Positions 36,323-46,700 of a stretch of DNA of 64,000 nucleotides are shown piece after piece. The stretch's first letter is position 1. Each line of letters opens with the position of its first letter. The stretch comes from Dromiciops gliroides. Taxonomy: Eukaryota > Chordata > Mammalia > Microbiotheria > Microbiotheriidae. A program made the translations under genes and the position numbers. The DNA lies in the NCBI RefSeq assembly GCF_019393635.1, contig NC_057863.1:641574306-641638305 (forward strand). Reading direction: 5' to 3'. The notes beneath the pieces were generated by a model. That model had not been told where the DNA came from, did no database searches, and was given only the letters and a program-made list of their open reading frames with translations.

Positions 36323-36362
36323 TATTTGGGTTTGGGGTTTGTTTTTTTGGGTTTTGTTTTTT

Positions 36363-36548
36363 TATTTTATTTTTCAGTTATATCTGACTCTTCATGATCC
36401 TATTTGGAGTTTTCTTGGCAGGGATACTGGAGTGGCTTGTCATATCTTCCTTAAGCTCATTTTACAGATGAGAAAACTGAGGCAGAGTTAAGTGACTTGC
36501 CCAGGATCACACAGCTAGTAAATGTCTGAGGCCAGATTTGAACTCAAG
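36363..36548 (-). mobile_element. Long SINE, minus strand, head missing
   Basis: It runs from CAGTTATATCTGACTCTTCATGATCC to GGATTTGAACTCAAGAAG. Confidence 0.8.
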
Positions 36549-36572
36549 AAGAGTTCAAAAAGGGTCAACATT

Positions 36573-36716
36573 GGGGCAGCTAGGTGGTGCAATGGATAGA
36601 GCACCAACCCTGGAGTCAGGAGAACCTGAGTTCAAATTCGGCCTCAGACACTTAACATTTACTAGCTGTGTGACCTCGGGCAAGTCACTTTACCCCAATT
36701 GCCTCACCAAAAAAAA
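36573..36716 (+). mobile_element. Short SINE
   Basis: The target duplication AAAAAGGGTCAACATT is at 36557-36572 and about 36717-36732. Confidence 0.92.
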
Positions 36717-37150
36717 AAAAAGGGTCAACATTAAGGGTAAAAAAAACCTTTAGTCACCACCTTCCCCTTTTCCCCATTATAGGTGATAAGAAAACAGAGA
36801 GAAAACAGCCACAACATGTGAAGTTACCATGTTTGGCACAATGACCAAACCCCAAGCATGATGAGAAAGAAAAAGGACAGGGAACTTCCCTTGGGCCACA
36901 GTTGCCTAAAAGTCTTGGTCCTCAGCGGGAGCACAGGTGTGAGAGGAACGCTAGAAAGACAATCCCCAGGATCATGGCCCTTGTTGTGCCTCAGGCTGGC
37001 CAGTCCCCTCTGCTCCTTAAATTGCAGAAGGAAAGAATGGCCCATTCTCAGAGGGAACTCATAGGGCCGATTGGGAAAATTTAGAAAGGGACAATTGGGC
37101 TCCCTCTTTCAGAAATAGACTATATCTTGAGGTAGAAAATGCCATGGGAG

Positions 37151-37310
37151 GGGGCAGCTAGGTGGTGCAGTGGATAAAGTACCAGCCCTGGATTCAGGAG
37201 TACCTGAGTTCAAATCCAGCCTCAGACACTTGACACTTACTAGCTGTGTGACCCTGGGCAAGTCACTTAACCCTCTTTGCCCTGCACAAAAAACAAAACA
37301 AAACAAAAAG
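37151..37310 (+). mobile_element. Short SINE
   Basis: The target duplication ATGCCATGGGAG is at 37139-37150 and 37311-37322. Confidence 0.93.
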
Positions 37311-37479
37311 ATGCCATGGGAGATCTTCAAGCAAAGGGCAGATAAGCATTGGCTGGACCTGTGGTAGAGGGGACTGGTGCTCCCCGAAGGAGATGATTGG
37401 GCAAAAAGACCTCACAGAGTCCCCTCCCATTCTGACATTCTGTGACTTGATGGGGAATTTATATAATACTCCTATGTCT

Positions 37480-38160
37480 TGGAGGCTGAAAGGATTTGAT
37501 ATGCCCTAAGTGTATCCTTTTCTTCAAGGTCAGGACTATAGAGAGTCCCTTCAACTTGCAATTATTCCTAGGAGCATCCCTGTCCTGCCACCAGACAGAA
37601 GGGCAGTTACTGCATTTGCCAACCCTTCAGTTGATCATCACACAATGTTGCTGTTACTGTGTACAATGTTCTCCTGGTTCTGCTCACTTCACTCAGCATC
37701 AGTCCACTTAAGTCTTTCCAGGTTTTTTCTGAAATCTGCCTGTTCATCATTTTCTACAGCACAATGGTATTCCATTACATTCATATATCACAACTTGTTA
37801 AGCCATTCCCTATTGATAGGCATTCCCTTGATTTCCAATTCTTTGCCACCACAAAGAGAGCTGCTAGAATTATTTTTGTACATGCAGGTCCTTTTCTCTT
37901 TTGGGGATATAGATCTAGTAGTGGTATTACTGGGTCAAAGGGTATGCCCAGCCCCATAGCACTTTGGGCATAGTTCCAAATTGTTCTGTAGAATGGTTGG
38001 ATCAGTTCACAACTCCACCAACAATGCATTTGTGTTCCAATTTTTCCACAGCTCCAACATTTATTATTTTCCTTTTTTGTCATATTAGCGAATCTGATAG
38101 GTATGAGGTGGTACCTCAGAGTTGTTTTAAATCAAACCATTTTTTAAAAGAACCACATTC
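37480..38160 (-). mobile_element. L1 LINE fragment, ORF2 C-terminus
   Basis: The minus strand keeps an open stretch (38083-37781) with a Cys/His-rich segment (CWSCGKIGTQMHCWW) and IPFDPVIPLLDLYP, the hallmark of the L1 ORF2 C-terminal region. The remaining ORF2 is absent, so the copy is a dead 5'-truncated insertion, yet this part is well preserved. Confidence 0.85.
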
Positions 38161-38372
38161 ATGGATCTTAGGTTAAGGAGCCTTTCTCAAGGTGTCATTC
38201 CCCATTCTTATCTTTGGGAAGGAAGGCCTCTTATCTGCTTTTCCTTTTTCTAAGATTTTTTCTAATCTCTGGCCCAATGGAATCAGAGACAGCTGAGCCT
38301 GAAAGGGGAATGATTCCGTTTCATATGATTTATAAAATGGTTGGGGTATCTCACCTCTTTATTTTTATTTAA

Positions 38373-38507
38373 TTTTTTGCGAGGCAATTAAGTAACTTGC
38401 CCAGGGTCACATAGCTAGTAAGTGTCAAGTGTCTGAGACCAGATTTGAACTCAGGTCCTCCTGAATCCAGGGCCAGTGCTTTATCCACTGCACTGCCTAG
38501 CCACCCC
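38373..38507 (-). mobile_element. Short SINE, minus strand
   Basis: It ends GCCTAGCCACCCC, a diverged head. CTCTTTATTTTT and CTCTTTAATTTTT flank it. Confidence 0.88.
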
Positions 38508-38541
38508 CTCTTTAATTTTTTGAAAACAGGATTACCAGATT

Positions 38542-38740
38542 GATGGGGCAGCTAGGGGGCGCCATAGAGCACCAAACCTGGAATCAAGAAGACTCCCAAG
38601 TTCCAATCTGGCCTCAGACACTTACTAGCTGTGTGACCCTAGGCAAGTCACTTAACCCTGTTTACCTCATCTGTAAAATGAGCTGGAGAAGGAAATTCTG
38701 CACAGTGAGGAGTAACTGGGCAGATAGGCACACACAAAAC
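38542..38740 (+). mobile_element. Long SINE, tail lost
   Basis: The head GGGGCAGCTAGGGGGCGCCATAGAG and the core CTCATCTGTAAAATGAGCTGGAG are present; the RTE-like tail is missing. Confidence 0.8.
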
Positions 38741-38952
38741 TTTTCTATGATTTAAATATCAGATTCAGGTGTTTATAGCCCCCCCCCCAATAATGCTAAA
38801 AGATTAATATTGTACTCTGTGTTTTAGGCACAAGTCTGTCAGAAACAAATTAATTTAACATTAATAACAGGGTCATTTCTGTCTTAGAGATATCTAAATC
38901 AGCATCATTCCTCCATGCCCTCTGATATGTCTCTCCCTAAGATAAAAATATG

Positions 38953-39119
38953 GGGGGGCAGCTAGGTGGTGCAGTGGATAAAGCACTGGCCTTGGATTCA
39001 GGAGTACCTGAGTTCAAATCCAGCCTCAGACACTTGACAGTTACTAGCTATGTGACCCTGGGCAAATCACTTAATCCTTATTGCCCTCCAGAAAAAAAAA
39101 AGAAAAAGAAAAAAAAAAG
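38953..39119 (+). mobile_element. Short SINE with long A/G tail
   Basis: Full-length head and body; the tail is an impure poly(A) with G interruptions. Confidence 0.9.
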
Positions 39120-40080
39120 ATCATATATATATAGGAATCTTAGAGAAGAAAAATCATAGAACGTAAAAATCCAGTTTGGGGTTAACATTCCTGACTAGCT
39201 CAGTAACACAATAACCACCATCCCATTGTTTCCTGGACCACTCCCCCCAGAGATCAATGTCTATATCAATAGCCAGAATCTCTTCTGACTAGAAGCGCTC
39301 TTCCCTTGAGTGAGCTAATCCTTGGGCTAATCCTTTCTGAAGAAAAGGAAAGTAAGAACTCTTAAAACAAGAGGTTTTCTCTGTGCACAGTCCAGGGTCC
39401 ACCCTTCATTCCTTTCCTTATGAGAGACCTCTTTGTCCTCCACCTATCACCTACCTTTCCAAGAGACCTTTTTGAGGCATCTGGAAAGGGCTTCCTTCAT
39501 AAACCAGAAGAAATCTTAATATTTTTGGTTTTTCCAACAAGGAGGTTGTTAATAACCTTCCTCGCTACAAATGTACCCATTCAATCATTTAGATACTTAC
39601 TGGCTGTTTGGTCACAGACAGATGCCAAATCAAACCCAAATGAAAACAGTCTCCAGTCACCCCCCCACACCCCCCCAGCCCCATATGACTCTGGTGTTTG
39701 TGTTCAACAACTTGAGTTGATTTTAACAAGTTAGCAAACAGGAAGGAGACAGACAGACAGACAGACGAGGGGAGAGCCAGGTGGCAGTGAGCGCAAGAGA
39801 GATCCCAGCTGAGCAGAAGGCAGCTGCTAGTCCTTGGAACATTCCCAGCCACCACCTTGGCTCCCAGGGGGTCCCAGAGCAGTGACACTATTGCAAAAGT
39901 AGGGATGGTGTGGGTCAAGTGTAAGATTTCCCAGTCTCTACCCAAAAGGTGGTGTTTCATGCTGGGGTTCAGGATGCTTCTCTCTCCCCACCCCATGTCA
40001 TACAAAGCCACTAGACAGGAGAGCAGTTACTGCATCCGCCATCACCCCAGCCCAGGAGCCCAGTTCTCATTTCTGATAGG
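39120..40080. other. Intergenic, no feature recognised
   Basis: A (CAGA)n short run lies near 39748-39765. Open frames here lack domain features. Confidence 0.35.
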
Positions 40081-40083
40081 GGA

Positions 40084-40490
40084 TGTTCAGTCATTCAGTT
40101 GTGCCTGGCTCTTTGTGACCCCATGGACCATAGCACACCAGGTCCTTCTGTCCTCCACCATCTCCCAAAGTCTGTCCAAGTTGATGTTCATTGCTTCCAT
40201 GACACTATCCATCTACCTCATCCTCTGCAGTCTCCTTCTTTTGCCTTCAATTTTTTCCCAAGATCAGGGTCTTTTCCAATGAATCCATCTTCTAATTATG
40301 TGGCCAAAGTATGTAAGCTTCAGTTTCAGTATTTGACTTTCCAGTGAACAGCCTGAATTAATTTCTATAAGTATTGACTGATTTGATCTCCTTGCTGTCC
40401 AAGGGACTCTCAAAAGTCTCCTCCAGCATCACCATTTGAAAGTATCAATTCTGCTGGTGGGGTGCTCAGCTTTCCTTAAAGTCCCACTCA
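40084..40490 (-). mobile_element. RTE/BovB-type LINE 3' end
   Basis: On the minus strand it includes GTCCCTTGGACAGCAAGGAGATCAAATCAGTCAAT, TACTTTGGCCACATAATTAGAAGATGGATTC, and the terminal GGGGTCACAAAGAGCCAGGCACAACTGAATGACTGAAC. These phrases are characteristic of RTE/BovB 3' ends. The frame is broken. Confidence 0.82.
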
Positions 40491-41026
40491 TAGGGGATAG
40501 GATCCTACAGAAGTTCATCCCTGACCTCCCACTTCTCTGCAGCATAATCCCTTCTCTATCCCAACCTTTGCTGCAGTGTTCCCAAGTGCTGGTGGCTGAT
40601 TCACATATTCCAACTGCCCTGGGTGAGACAGCTCTGACTAATGATACCACCAGCCCCTTCCCAAGAAAGTTGTTGGAAGTCTGGATCTCTCTCCAGCCTC
40701 AAAGGGGTTTTCATTATGTATTAGGGAGTATCCTAAAGGAATAACTTGCAATTTTAGCCTCTGCATGGGGCTGGACAAGTAAGGATAAGATGAGTTGTCT
40801 AGATGAGTTCAAATAAGAAAACAAGCAAAGGCTTCAGGGGACTGGATAGTCATAGAATCTCCAAGTTGGATCTCGGAGGGCAATTGAAGTGGTCCAATGC
40901 ATAGCTGAATAATAACCTCCCTCTACAGCTTCTGTTTGAAGAATGGGGGGATGGGACAGAGATCACTGTTTTCTGGGACATAGAGTCATCCTTTGGGATA
41001 GATGGCTCCAGGTATTAGGAAGTTGG

Positions 41027-41245
41027 GGCAGCTATGTGGCACAATGGAGAGAGCACCAGGCCTGGAGTCAGGAAGACCTGAGTTCAAATTCAACCTCAGA
41101 CACTTACTAGTTATATGACCCTGGGCAAGTCACTTCACCCTGTTTGCCTCAGTTTCCTCATCTGTAAAATGAGCTGGAGAAGAAAATGGCCAACCCAAAT
41201 GGGGTGACAAAGAATTAGACAGAATTGAAACAACTGAACAAAATT
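41027..41245 (+). mobile_element. Long SINE, complete
   Basis: Head, core (CAGTTTCCTCATCTGTAAAATGAG) and RTE-like tail (GGGGTGACAAAGAATTAGACAGAATTGAAAC) are all present. Confidence 0.88.
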
Positions 41246-41329
41246 GACTTCACTCCACCTCCTAAGCAGTCTTGCACCTTTGCAGGCCACCTGCTTTCTG
41301 GACCTCCTCTAGCTTTTGTCTTCTTCATC

Positions 41330-41760
41330 AGAATATAAACTCCTTGGAAGTAGTAGTCTTGTTTCCTTGTGTTTGAATCCTCAGATTCAACACAGGAAAT
41401 GTCACATAATAAGCAATCATTTAATAAATCTTTTCTCTATCATCTATATCTCTAAAGTCTAGGACAGTCCTTGACACAGAGTAGGTCCTGAATAAATGCT
41501 TCCTAATCTATTGGAGTTTTTTTGTGGTTATTTATTTATTTGTTTGTTTGTTTATTTGTTTTTTTTAGTGAGGCAACTGGGGTTAAGTGACTTGCCCAGG
41601 GTCACACAGCTAGTAAGTGTTAAGTGTCTGAGGCCGGATTTGAACTCAGGTCCTCCTGACTCCAGGGCCTGTGCTCTATCCACTGTGCCACCTAGCTGCC
41701 TACCTAATCTATTGTTGATTGACTTCCATCACTCCTTTGGTTAAGAATTTATTTTCTAGC
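41330..41760 (+). mobile_element. L2/L3-type tail interrupted by a SINE
   Basis: ATATAAACTCCTTGGAAGTAG, then GACACAGAGTAGGTCCTGAATAAATGCTTCC, continue after the SINE with TTGTTGATTGAC. Confidence 0.6.
41514..41702 (-). mobile_element. Short SINE in L2-type tail
   Basis: The target duplication CCTAATCTATTG is at 41502-41513 and 41703-41714. Confidence 0.93.
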
Positions 41761-41848
41761 CATAGTTGTCTTCTAGTTATTTTATAATGTGACTTTCAGG
41801 TCAATATCCCTTAAGAAATTATTTTGTTATATGATGTAAGATGTTTGT

Positions 41849-42098
41849 TGTTATTGTTGGGTTGTTTTGGTCATATCTGGCTCTCTGTGACCCATTTGGG
41901 GTTTTCTTGGCAGAGATATTGGTTTGTCATTTTTCTCTCCAGCTCATTTTACAGATGAGAGACTAAGTCAAACAGGGTTAAGTGACTCACCCTTGGTCAT
42001 GAAGCTAGTAAGTGTCTGAGGCCAGATTTGAACTCAGGAAGAGGAATCTTTCTAACTCCAAGCCCAGTGCTCTATCCACTTTGCCATTTAGCTGCCTA
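41849..42098 (-). mobile_element. Long SINE, complete
   Basis: The tail complement TCATATCTGGCTCTCTGTGACCC, the core and the head to TAGCTGCC are present. Confidence 0.85.
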
Positions 42099-42099
42099 A

Positions 42100-43095
42100 G
42101 ATAAGATATTAGCCTAAACCTAATATCTGCCAAACTCCCTTCCAGTTTTCCTAACAATTCTTTCCAAATAAGAAGTCCTTCCCCTTTATGCCCCTGGGTT
42201 TTTCAAACACTAGACCACTATGTTCATTTGTTCCTTCCACCTTGACAGTCTTGCTGGATAATTTGCATGGATTCAGTGCTAGTGGCCAGGGGCATGATGG
42301 GAGTTGAAAAGCATCTTTTCACCCCAATTCAAACAGGTGGACCTGAGTGAAGAGCAACTAAGAGAAAAGCAAAAGACAGATGGGGATGAGTGACTTTTCA
42401 CTGTGTTAGCTCCCCCCCCCAACAATTACAAAAGAGATAAAACATTTGTGGGCTACATGGACTTAAAAAGACATATATCAAATCCAGTCCATATATCAAA
42501 TGCAGTTCAGTGGAGACTCAGCAGATGGCATCAGTTCAGCAGAGAATCAGAAGAGATCCGGAGGATGGTAATGCAATGGAAAAATTATCCAGGGGATGAC
42601 AGCTAGAAACCCAGAGAGAGGGACAGAGTGGGACTAGTGACCCTTTGTCCTCTATTCTTGTGACAACAGTGGACTAGGTACATACTTGCTGGGTGTCCCA
42701 GATGATGCTTGAAGTGCAATGGCAGCTCACACTTGGCTCCTTGCCCTGTTTTCCCCAAACTACAGAAATGAAGGTTGATAAATTAACCATCAGGGCGGTG
42801 TGACATGTAGATTGTCCACCAGGCGGCGCTACACACTGATTATCTCCACCAGATCTTGCTTGTACCTGTTGTTTGCACTGTTTCCCCCATTAGACCATGA
42901 GCAACTTGAGAGCAGGGACTTTTTTTTTTTCTTTGTATGCCTGGCATTTAGCACAATATCTGGAACATAGGAAAAGCCCAATAAATACTTCTTGACTTGA
43001 CTCAAGTGACCCGTCAAGGGGCTTTGTTAGTCTTCAGTGCTTCAAGAGCCTGCAGTATCCCCACTGGCCACCAGAGGGCACTGTGGATACTTTTG
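42100..43095. other. Intergenic, one LINE tail
   Basis: 42895-43005 carries an L2/L3-like 3' end (TAGACCATGAGCAACTTGAGAGCAGGGACT). Otherwise nothing recognised. Confidence 0.4.
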
Positions 43096-43935
43096 TAAAC
43101 ATGGGACCACTCTTTCTGTCTTTTACCTCCTTGGGATATAAGTCCAGGAGAGATTTCTGGGTCAAAGGATATGGACTGTTTAGAGACGTTTCTGGTATAA
43201 TTCCAAGTTGTTTTATCGAACAGTCAGTCCAATGTATACTAGCTGTGTGTTAAGGTGCCTGTCTTCCTCCATCCCCTTGTGAGATTTAAAATTGACTATA
43301 AGAGCATTAAACTCCCCTTTAACTTTTCCCTTATATATCTCCCAGACCAGTAAGAGAAAGAAGCCTCTGGGCTTTAATTAGAGAGGGATTAATTAGCTTT
43401 TATTGTTTAGACAACAAACAGGTGATACTGATTAGGGAAATAGGAAAGTAGAAATACAAATGAATAATCTTAGATCTAAACTTAGTCTATATTCTTTTAT
43501 AAAACTCAACAAATCCCAAAACTGCCTCTCTCAGGCTGAGAACCAGAGTCAAATGCTGCCGCCATTGAGAACCAGAGCCAATCACCACCACGTGCAGCGC
43601 CGTCACTGCTAAACTCAGAAGCCAGAGTGTCCACTCCACGCTGAATTTCCGTTCTACCTCTTAGTTTTAAGCTGCCCCCCCCAAGTACCACGTGCTTGGC
43701 CACGGTCTCCTCCCCAAAAGGGGCGGTCCTTCAAAAACCGCTTTACCACACCCTCTAACATTGACTATTGCCATCTTTTGTCATATTTGACAGTTTTCTA
43801 GGTATGAGGTAAAACTTCAGGGCTGTTTTAATTTGCATTTTCTTATTAGTTGTGCTTCAGAATATTGTTTTTCTACAGATATTGATATTTTGAAAATCTT
43901 TCAAAAGCTGTTCATATCCTTTGAATATCTAGCAT
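43095..43935 (-). mobile_element. L1 fragment interrupted by a 460-base insertion
   Basis: 43095-43299 and 43769-43935 read together as an L1 3' region on the minus strand, collinear with parts of 37880-38110. The insertion is listed separately. Confidence 0.6.
43300..43759 (-). mobile_element. Probable solo LTR or LTR-like insertion in L1
   Basis: A 9-base direct repeat, ATTGACTAT (43291-43299 and 43760-43768), bounds it. On the minus strand it starts GTTAGAGGGTGTGG, has a TATA-like TTTTATAAAAG near 43495 and an AATAAA complement near 43403, an LTR-like layout. Class unassigned. Confidence 0.5.
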
Positions 43936-44295
43936 TTAGCACAGCGCCTGGCACATAGTGCTTAATAAATGCTCTCTCCATCGATGTCTGTCTGTATATG
44001 GGGTGTCCTCAAGACTTTGGGGACACCCTGTCTATCCGAGTTTGTCAGTGCAGGTGTGTGCCTGTGAAGAGGGGCCAGTGTGGATCGTGTGTGTGTTTGT
44101 GTCCATGTGTGAACCCGGGTGTCAGACTGCAGGGCGTTTGCTCCACCCTTCGTCGAAGGAATGGGGGCGAGGGGGTCGAGGCGTGGATTGGGGAAGAGTC
44201 TGTAAGGAGTCACAGGGCAGAAGGAAGCCTCCGCAGAAGCCTCTGGGAAATGGAGTCTTGGGGTAGTAACCGACCCCGAGAGCTTCCCGCCTGGA

Positions 44296-44314
44296 GGATT
44301 CTGGGAATTGTAGT
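44296..44314 (-). promoter_or_regulatory. Inverted ZNF143/Staf-type site in gene 3 promoter
   Basis: On the minus strand this reads ACTACAATTCCCAGAATCC, a stronger match to the ZNF143 long motif than its partner at 14887-14905. Confidence 0.78.
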
Positions 44315-44328
44315 CCCGCAGTCTTTCC

Positions 44329-44338
44329 TGCGCAGGCG
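44329..44338 (+). promoter_or_regulatory. NRF1-like site in gene 3 promoter
   Basis: TGCGCAGGCG lies 14 bases after the ZNF143-type site, the same order as at gene 2. Confidence 0.6.
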
Positions 44339-44394
44339 TAGTTGCTTACAGGCCTGAAGGTGAGCTCCTTGTGGGAGCGCGTAAGACTGTGGCG

Positions 44395-44460
44395 CAGGGC
44401 GTGCGCGTCTGTGTGCGCGTGCGCGTGCGCGTGCGTATGTGCGCGTGCTGGCGCGTGGTG
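44395..44460 (+). repeat. Alternating GC/GT (Z-DNA-prone) tract
   Basis: GTGCGCGTCTGTGTGCGCGT and the following GCGCGTGC repeats form an almost strictly alternating purine-pyrimidine run just downstream of the putative first exon of gene 3. Confidence 0.7.
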
Positions 44461-44749
44461 AAAAGGGCGGGGGGTGGTGACGCGGGGGTGGGGGTGGAAT
44501 TGTCCCTGTGGGAGTTTGTGGCCAGGTGCGTTTGTGCCTGTCTCTGTGTGTGCACTCAGTGTGGGTGTGGCCAGCTGAGTGTGAATGCATAAGTGTGTGT
44601 GCACGCGCATGGAAAGCCAGAAGGGTGTGAGTGTGTCCCTGCGTGGGCGCCCCCCCCAACCACGACCTGGTGGTCAGAGGGGGCTCCCTCCTCCAGGTGC
44701 CCCTCCCTGCCCCGACCTTGTGTCTGTGCGGCTGTCTCTCCCTTCCTCT

Positions 44750-44990
44750 CCGTCCCCCTCCCCTTTCTCTCCTCTTCTTCCTCCTCTCTCTCTCTCTCTC
44801 TCTCTCTCCCTCCCTCCCTCCCTCTCATGTGCCTCTTTCATTCTCTTCCTCTGTCCTCTTTCTCCCTCCCTCCCTCTCTTTCTGTCTATATCTCTTCTTT
44901 TCCTCCTTTCTTCCCTTTTTCTCTCCCTCTCTGTCTCTCTCTTATTCTCTTTCCCTCTCGATGTCTCCTCTCTTTCTTTTTTCTCCCCCT
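44750..44990 (+). repeat. Pyrimidine-rich (CT)n/(CCCT)n tract
   Basis: This is a long C/T-only region including (TC)n at about 44784-44808 and (CCCT)n after it. Open frames on either strand here are low-complexity artefacts. Confidence 0.85.
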
Positions 44991-45373
44991 CCCCCTTCCT
45001 TGTTGCTTGCAGCCATCAGAGGGGCCACCTGACTGACCCCTGACCCCATGGTCAGAACAGATTCAAACCCATTGAATCGAGTCTTGTGGTTTCTCTGGAA
45101 ATTCCCAGTGGCTGCACCTGGAGCCCTCCATATTGACCAGATCTACCACCACCACCCCTGTCCTCCCTCTCTGGATTTTAGGTTGTTATGCAAAACAGCT
45201 TACATAACAGCTTCTCCAGGCTGTGCCTCCCGGGAGATTCCCTCCTGTTTGAAGTTATTTAAAGTACCCCAGTCTTCTGGACCTGCTGGGCATTCCTATA
45301 CTCTCATGCTGTACTGTGTACCTCGATTAAAGAAAGACCTTTGTTTCTACTTTGGCAGTCCTCTTTATTTCAG

Positions 45374-45545
45374 GTTGACCCATCCAAGGGGATTCCTGAG
45401 GACTCTCCAGGTGGAGCCCAGAGCAGAGCAGTGTTTGTCCATTTTACCTGGGAAGGTGGGGGACTTTTATGAAGCCACAACGTCCAGAGCCCAAGTAAGT
45501 AGGCCGTGACCCTGCAATATTTGAACCATCTGCCTGAAAAGAAAA
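45374..45545 (+). pseudogene. Decayed SCAN exon upstream of gene 3
   Basis: After the acceptor TTTATTTCAG the sequence keeps a recognisable SCAN C-terminal segment. EQCLSILPGK is in one frame, and GCCGTGACCCTG (Ala-Val-Thr-Leu, as in the last SCAN helix) follows in another. It ends at a preserved donor, GAAAA|GTGAGA. In-frame stops lie between the two parts. It aligns with the end of the exon at 15907-16200 of gene 2. It may still be spliced as untranslated sequence. Confidence 0.7.
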
Positions 45546-46025
45546 GTGAGACCACAGGAAAAATTGGAGTGAGGGGTGGGAGGAAAGGGATAAGAATCTC
45601 CACCACTAAGCTCCTCTCCCGGAGTGTTCTCTTATCACCCCTTTGGAAGCCCATCCTTCTACCAGCTCTTGCCATCCTAGCCTTCATTAAGTGACCTGTG
45701 ACTGAAGCGCTTCATGTGTCTGTCCCATTTGGGATTTTCTTTGGTCTTTATCTGGAGCCTGGAGGGAAGGCGCTTCTACAAAAACCAAAAAACCCCAGAG
45801 ACATAGAAGGTTTTTGGTAATATGTGCCAGGCACCAGCAGTGTGTGCACAGAGCTACTCATTCAACCTCTGTGTACTGAATCCCAGGCCCCACCTCTGTC
45901 CCTGGGAGCCTGCTATGATCACAAGGTCGGAATGGAGGCCCCCACCAAAGCCCCTGGGACTGGATCGAAAAGGGGTCATCCCTAACTCTGTACGTGTGTC
46001 TCTTGCCTTCTTTCTTCTCTCTTAG

Positions 46026-46121
46026 TTCTGTCTTCTAAAGACTCTGCCCTTTCTCCAAGAGGGAAGATTAGAGAAAGAGGATGAGGGAATGGCAACTAGG
46101 CTTCTGACTGCCGGGCCCCAG
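46026..46121 (+). CDS. Start exon of KRAB-ZNF gene 3
   Basis: The exon lies between TTCTCTCTTAG and the donor GTGAGT. The coding part is 46089-46121, from an ATG with G at -3 and +4, and encodes MATRLLTAGPQ. It ends in phase 0 and joins KRAB-A as ...GPQ-EPVTF. This is the usual start peptide of SCAN-less relatives of SCAN-KRAB genes. The 5' part, homologous to the acidic linker of gene 2, is treated as untranslated because the upstream SCAN exon is broken and its phase no longer matches. Confidence 0.78.
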
Positions 46122-46263
46122 GTGAGTTGGAGGAAAAGGGGGGTCTTTTTTTACCCAAAGTGTAATCCACATTTCTCCCTTTTATTCTGTAGCATCTATG
46201 CCCAGCCCAGACCAGAGAACTGAGACCCAATTTCCCTTTCCCAGGAAACTAGGTCCTGCTTGA

Positions 46264-46700
46264 AGATGAAATAATACTAATAACTGACATTTCCATAACA
46301 TTTTAAGGTTTACAAAGTACTTTATGTGAACATTATCTCTGGTTCTCCCCGCAAGGCATAGTGTCTTCTGTAGTGCTGGTAGTCAATGAAGAAGTCTGTT
46401 CTTTTTTTTTTTTTTTTTAGTGAGGCAATTGGGGTTAAGTGACTTGCCCAGGGTCACACAGCTAGTAAGTGTCAAGTGTCTGAGGCCGGATTTGAACTCA
46501 GGTACTCCTGACTACAGGGCTGGTGCTCCATCCACTATGCCATCTAGCTGCCCCGAAGAAGTCTATTCTTACAGAAATTCTTCCCCTTTATAGATGAAGA
46601 GACTCATATTCAGAGAGGCCCACACTAGTAAGTTTCAAAGATGGAATTTGAACCTACACGTCTCTTGACTCCCAAGTTCAGTGCTCGTTCCACCATATTT
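46264..46700 (-). mobile_element. MIR-like SINE fragment, split by a short SINE
   Basis: ATTTTAAGGTTTACAAAGTACTTTATGTGAACATTATCTC and later TTATAGATGAAGAGACTCATATTCAGAG are MIR-type segments on either side of the insert. Confidence 0.6.
46404..46554 (-). mobile_element. Short SINE, minus strand
   Basis: The target duplication GAAGAAGTCTGTTCTT / GAAGAAGTCTATTCTT is at 46388-46403 and 46555-46570. Confidence 0.93.

Larger units (their letters stand above)
44020..44700 (+). promoter_or_regulatory. CpG-rich promoter region of KRAB-ZNF gene 3
   Basis: This is a CpG-rich block with an inverted ZNF143-type site (44296-44314), a weaker copy on the same strand (44241-44258), and an NRF1-like site (44329-44338). 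A good splice donor, CTGAAG|GTGAGC at 44359/44360, directly downstream of the NRF1 site suggests a short first non-coding exon. The core aligns with 14883-14931 in front of gene 2. Confidence 0.7.

Noticed and set aside
37781-38083. A host gene on the minus strand with a Cys/His motif
   Set aside because: It is the L1 ORF2 C-terminus of a truncated LINE.
44556-45043. Ser/Leu/Pro-rich open frames in three frames
   Set aside because: They come from the C/T-rich tract downstream of the gene 3 promoter.
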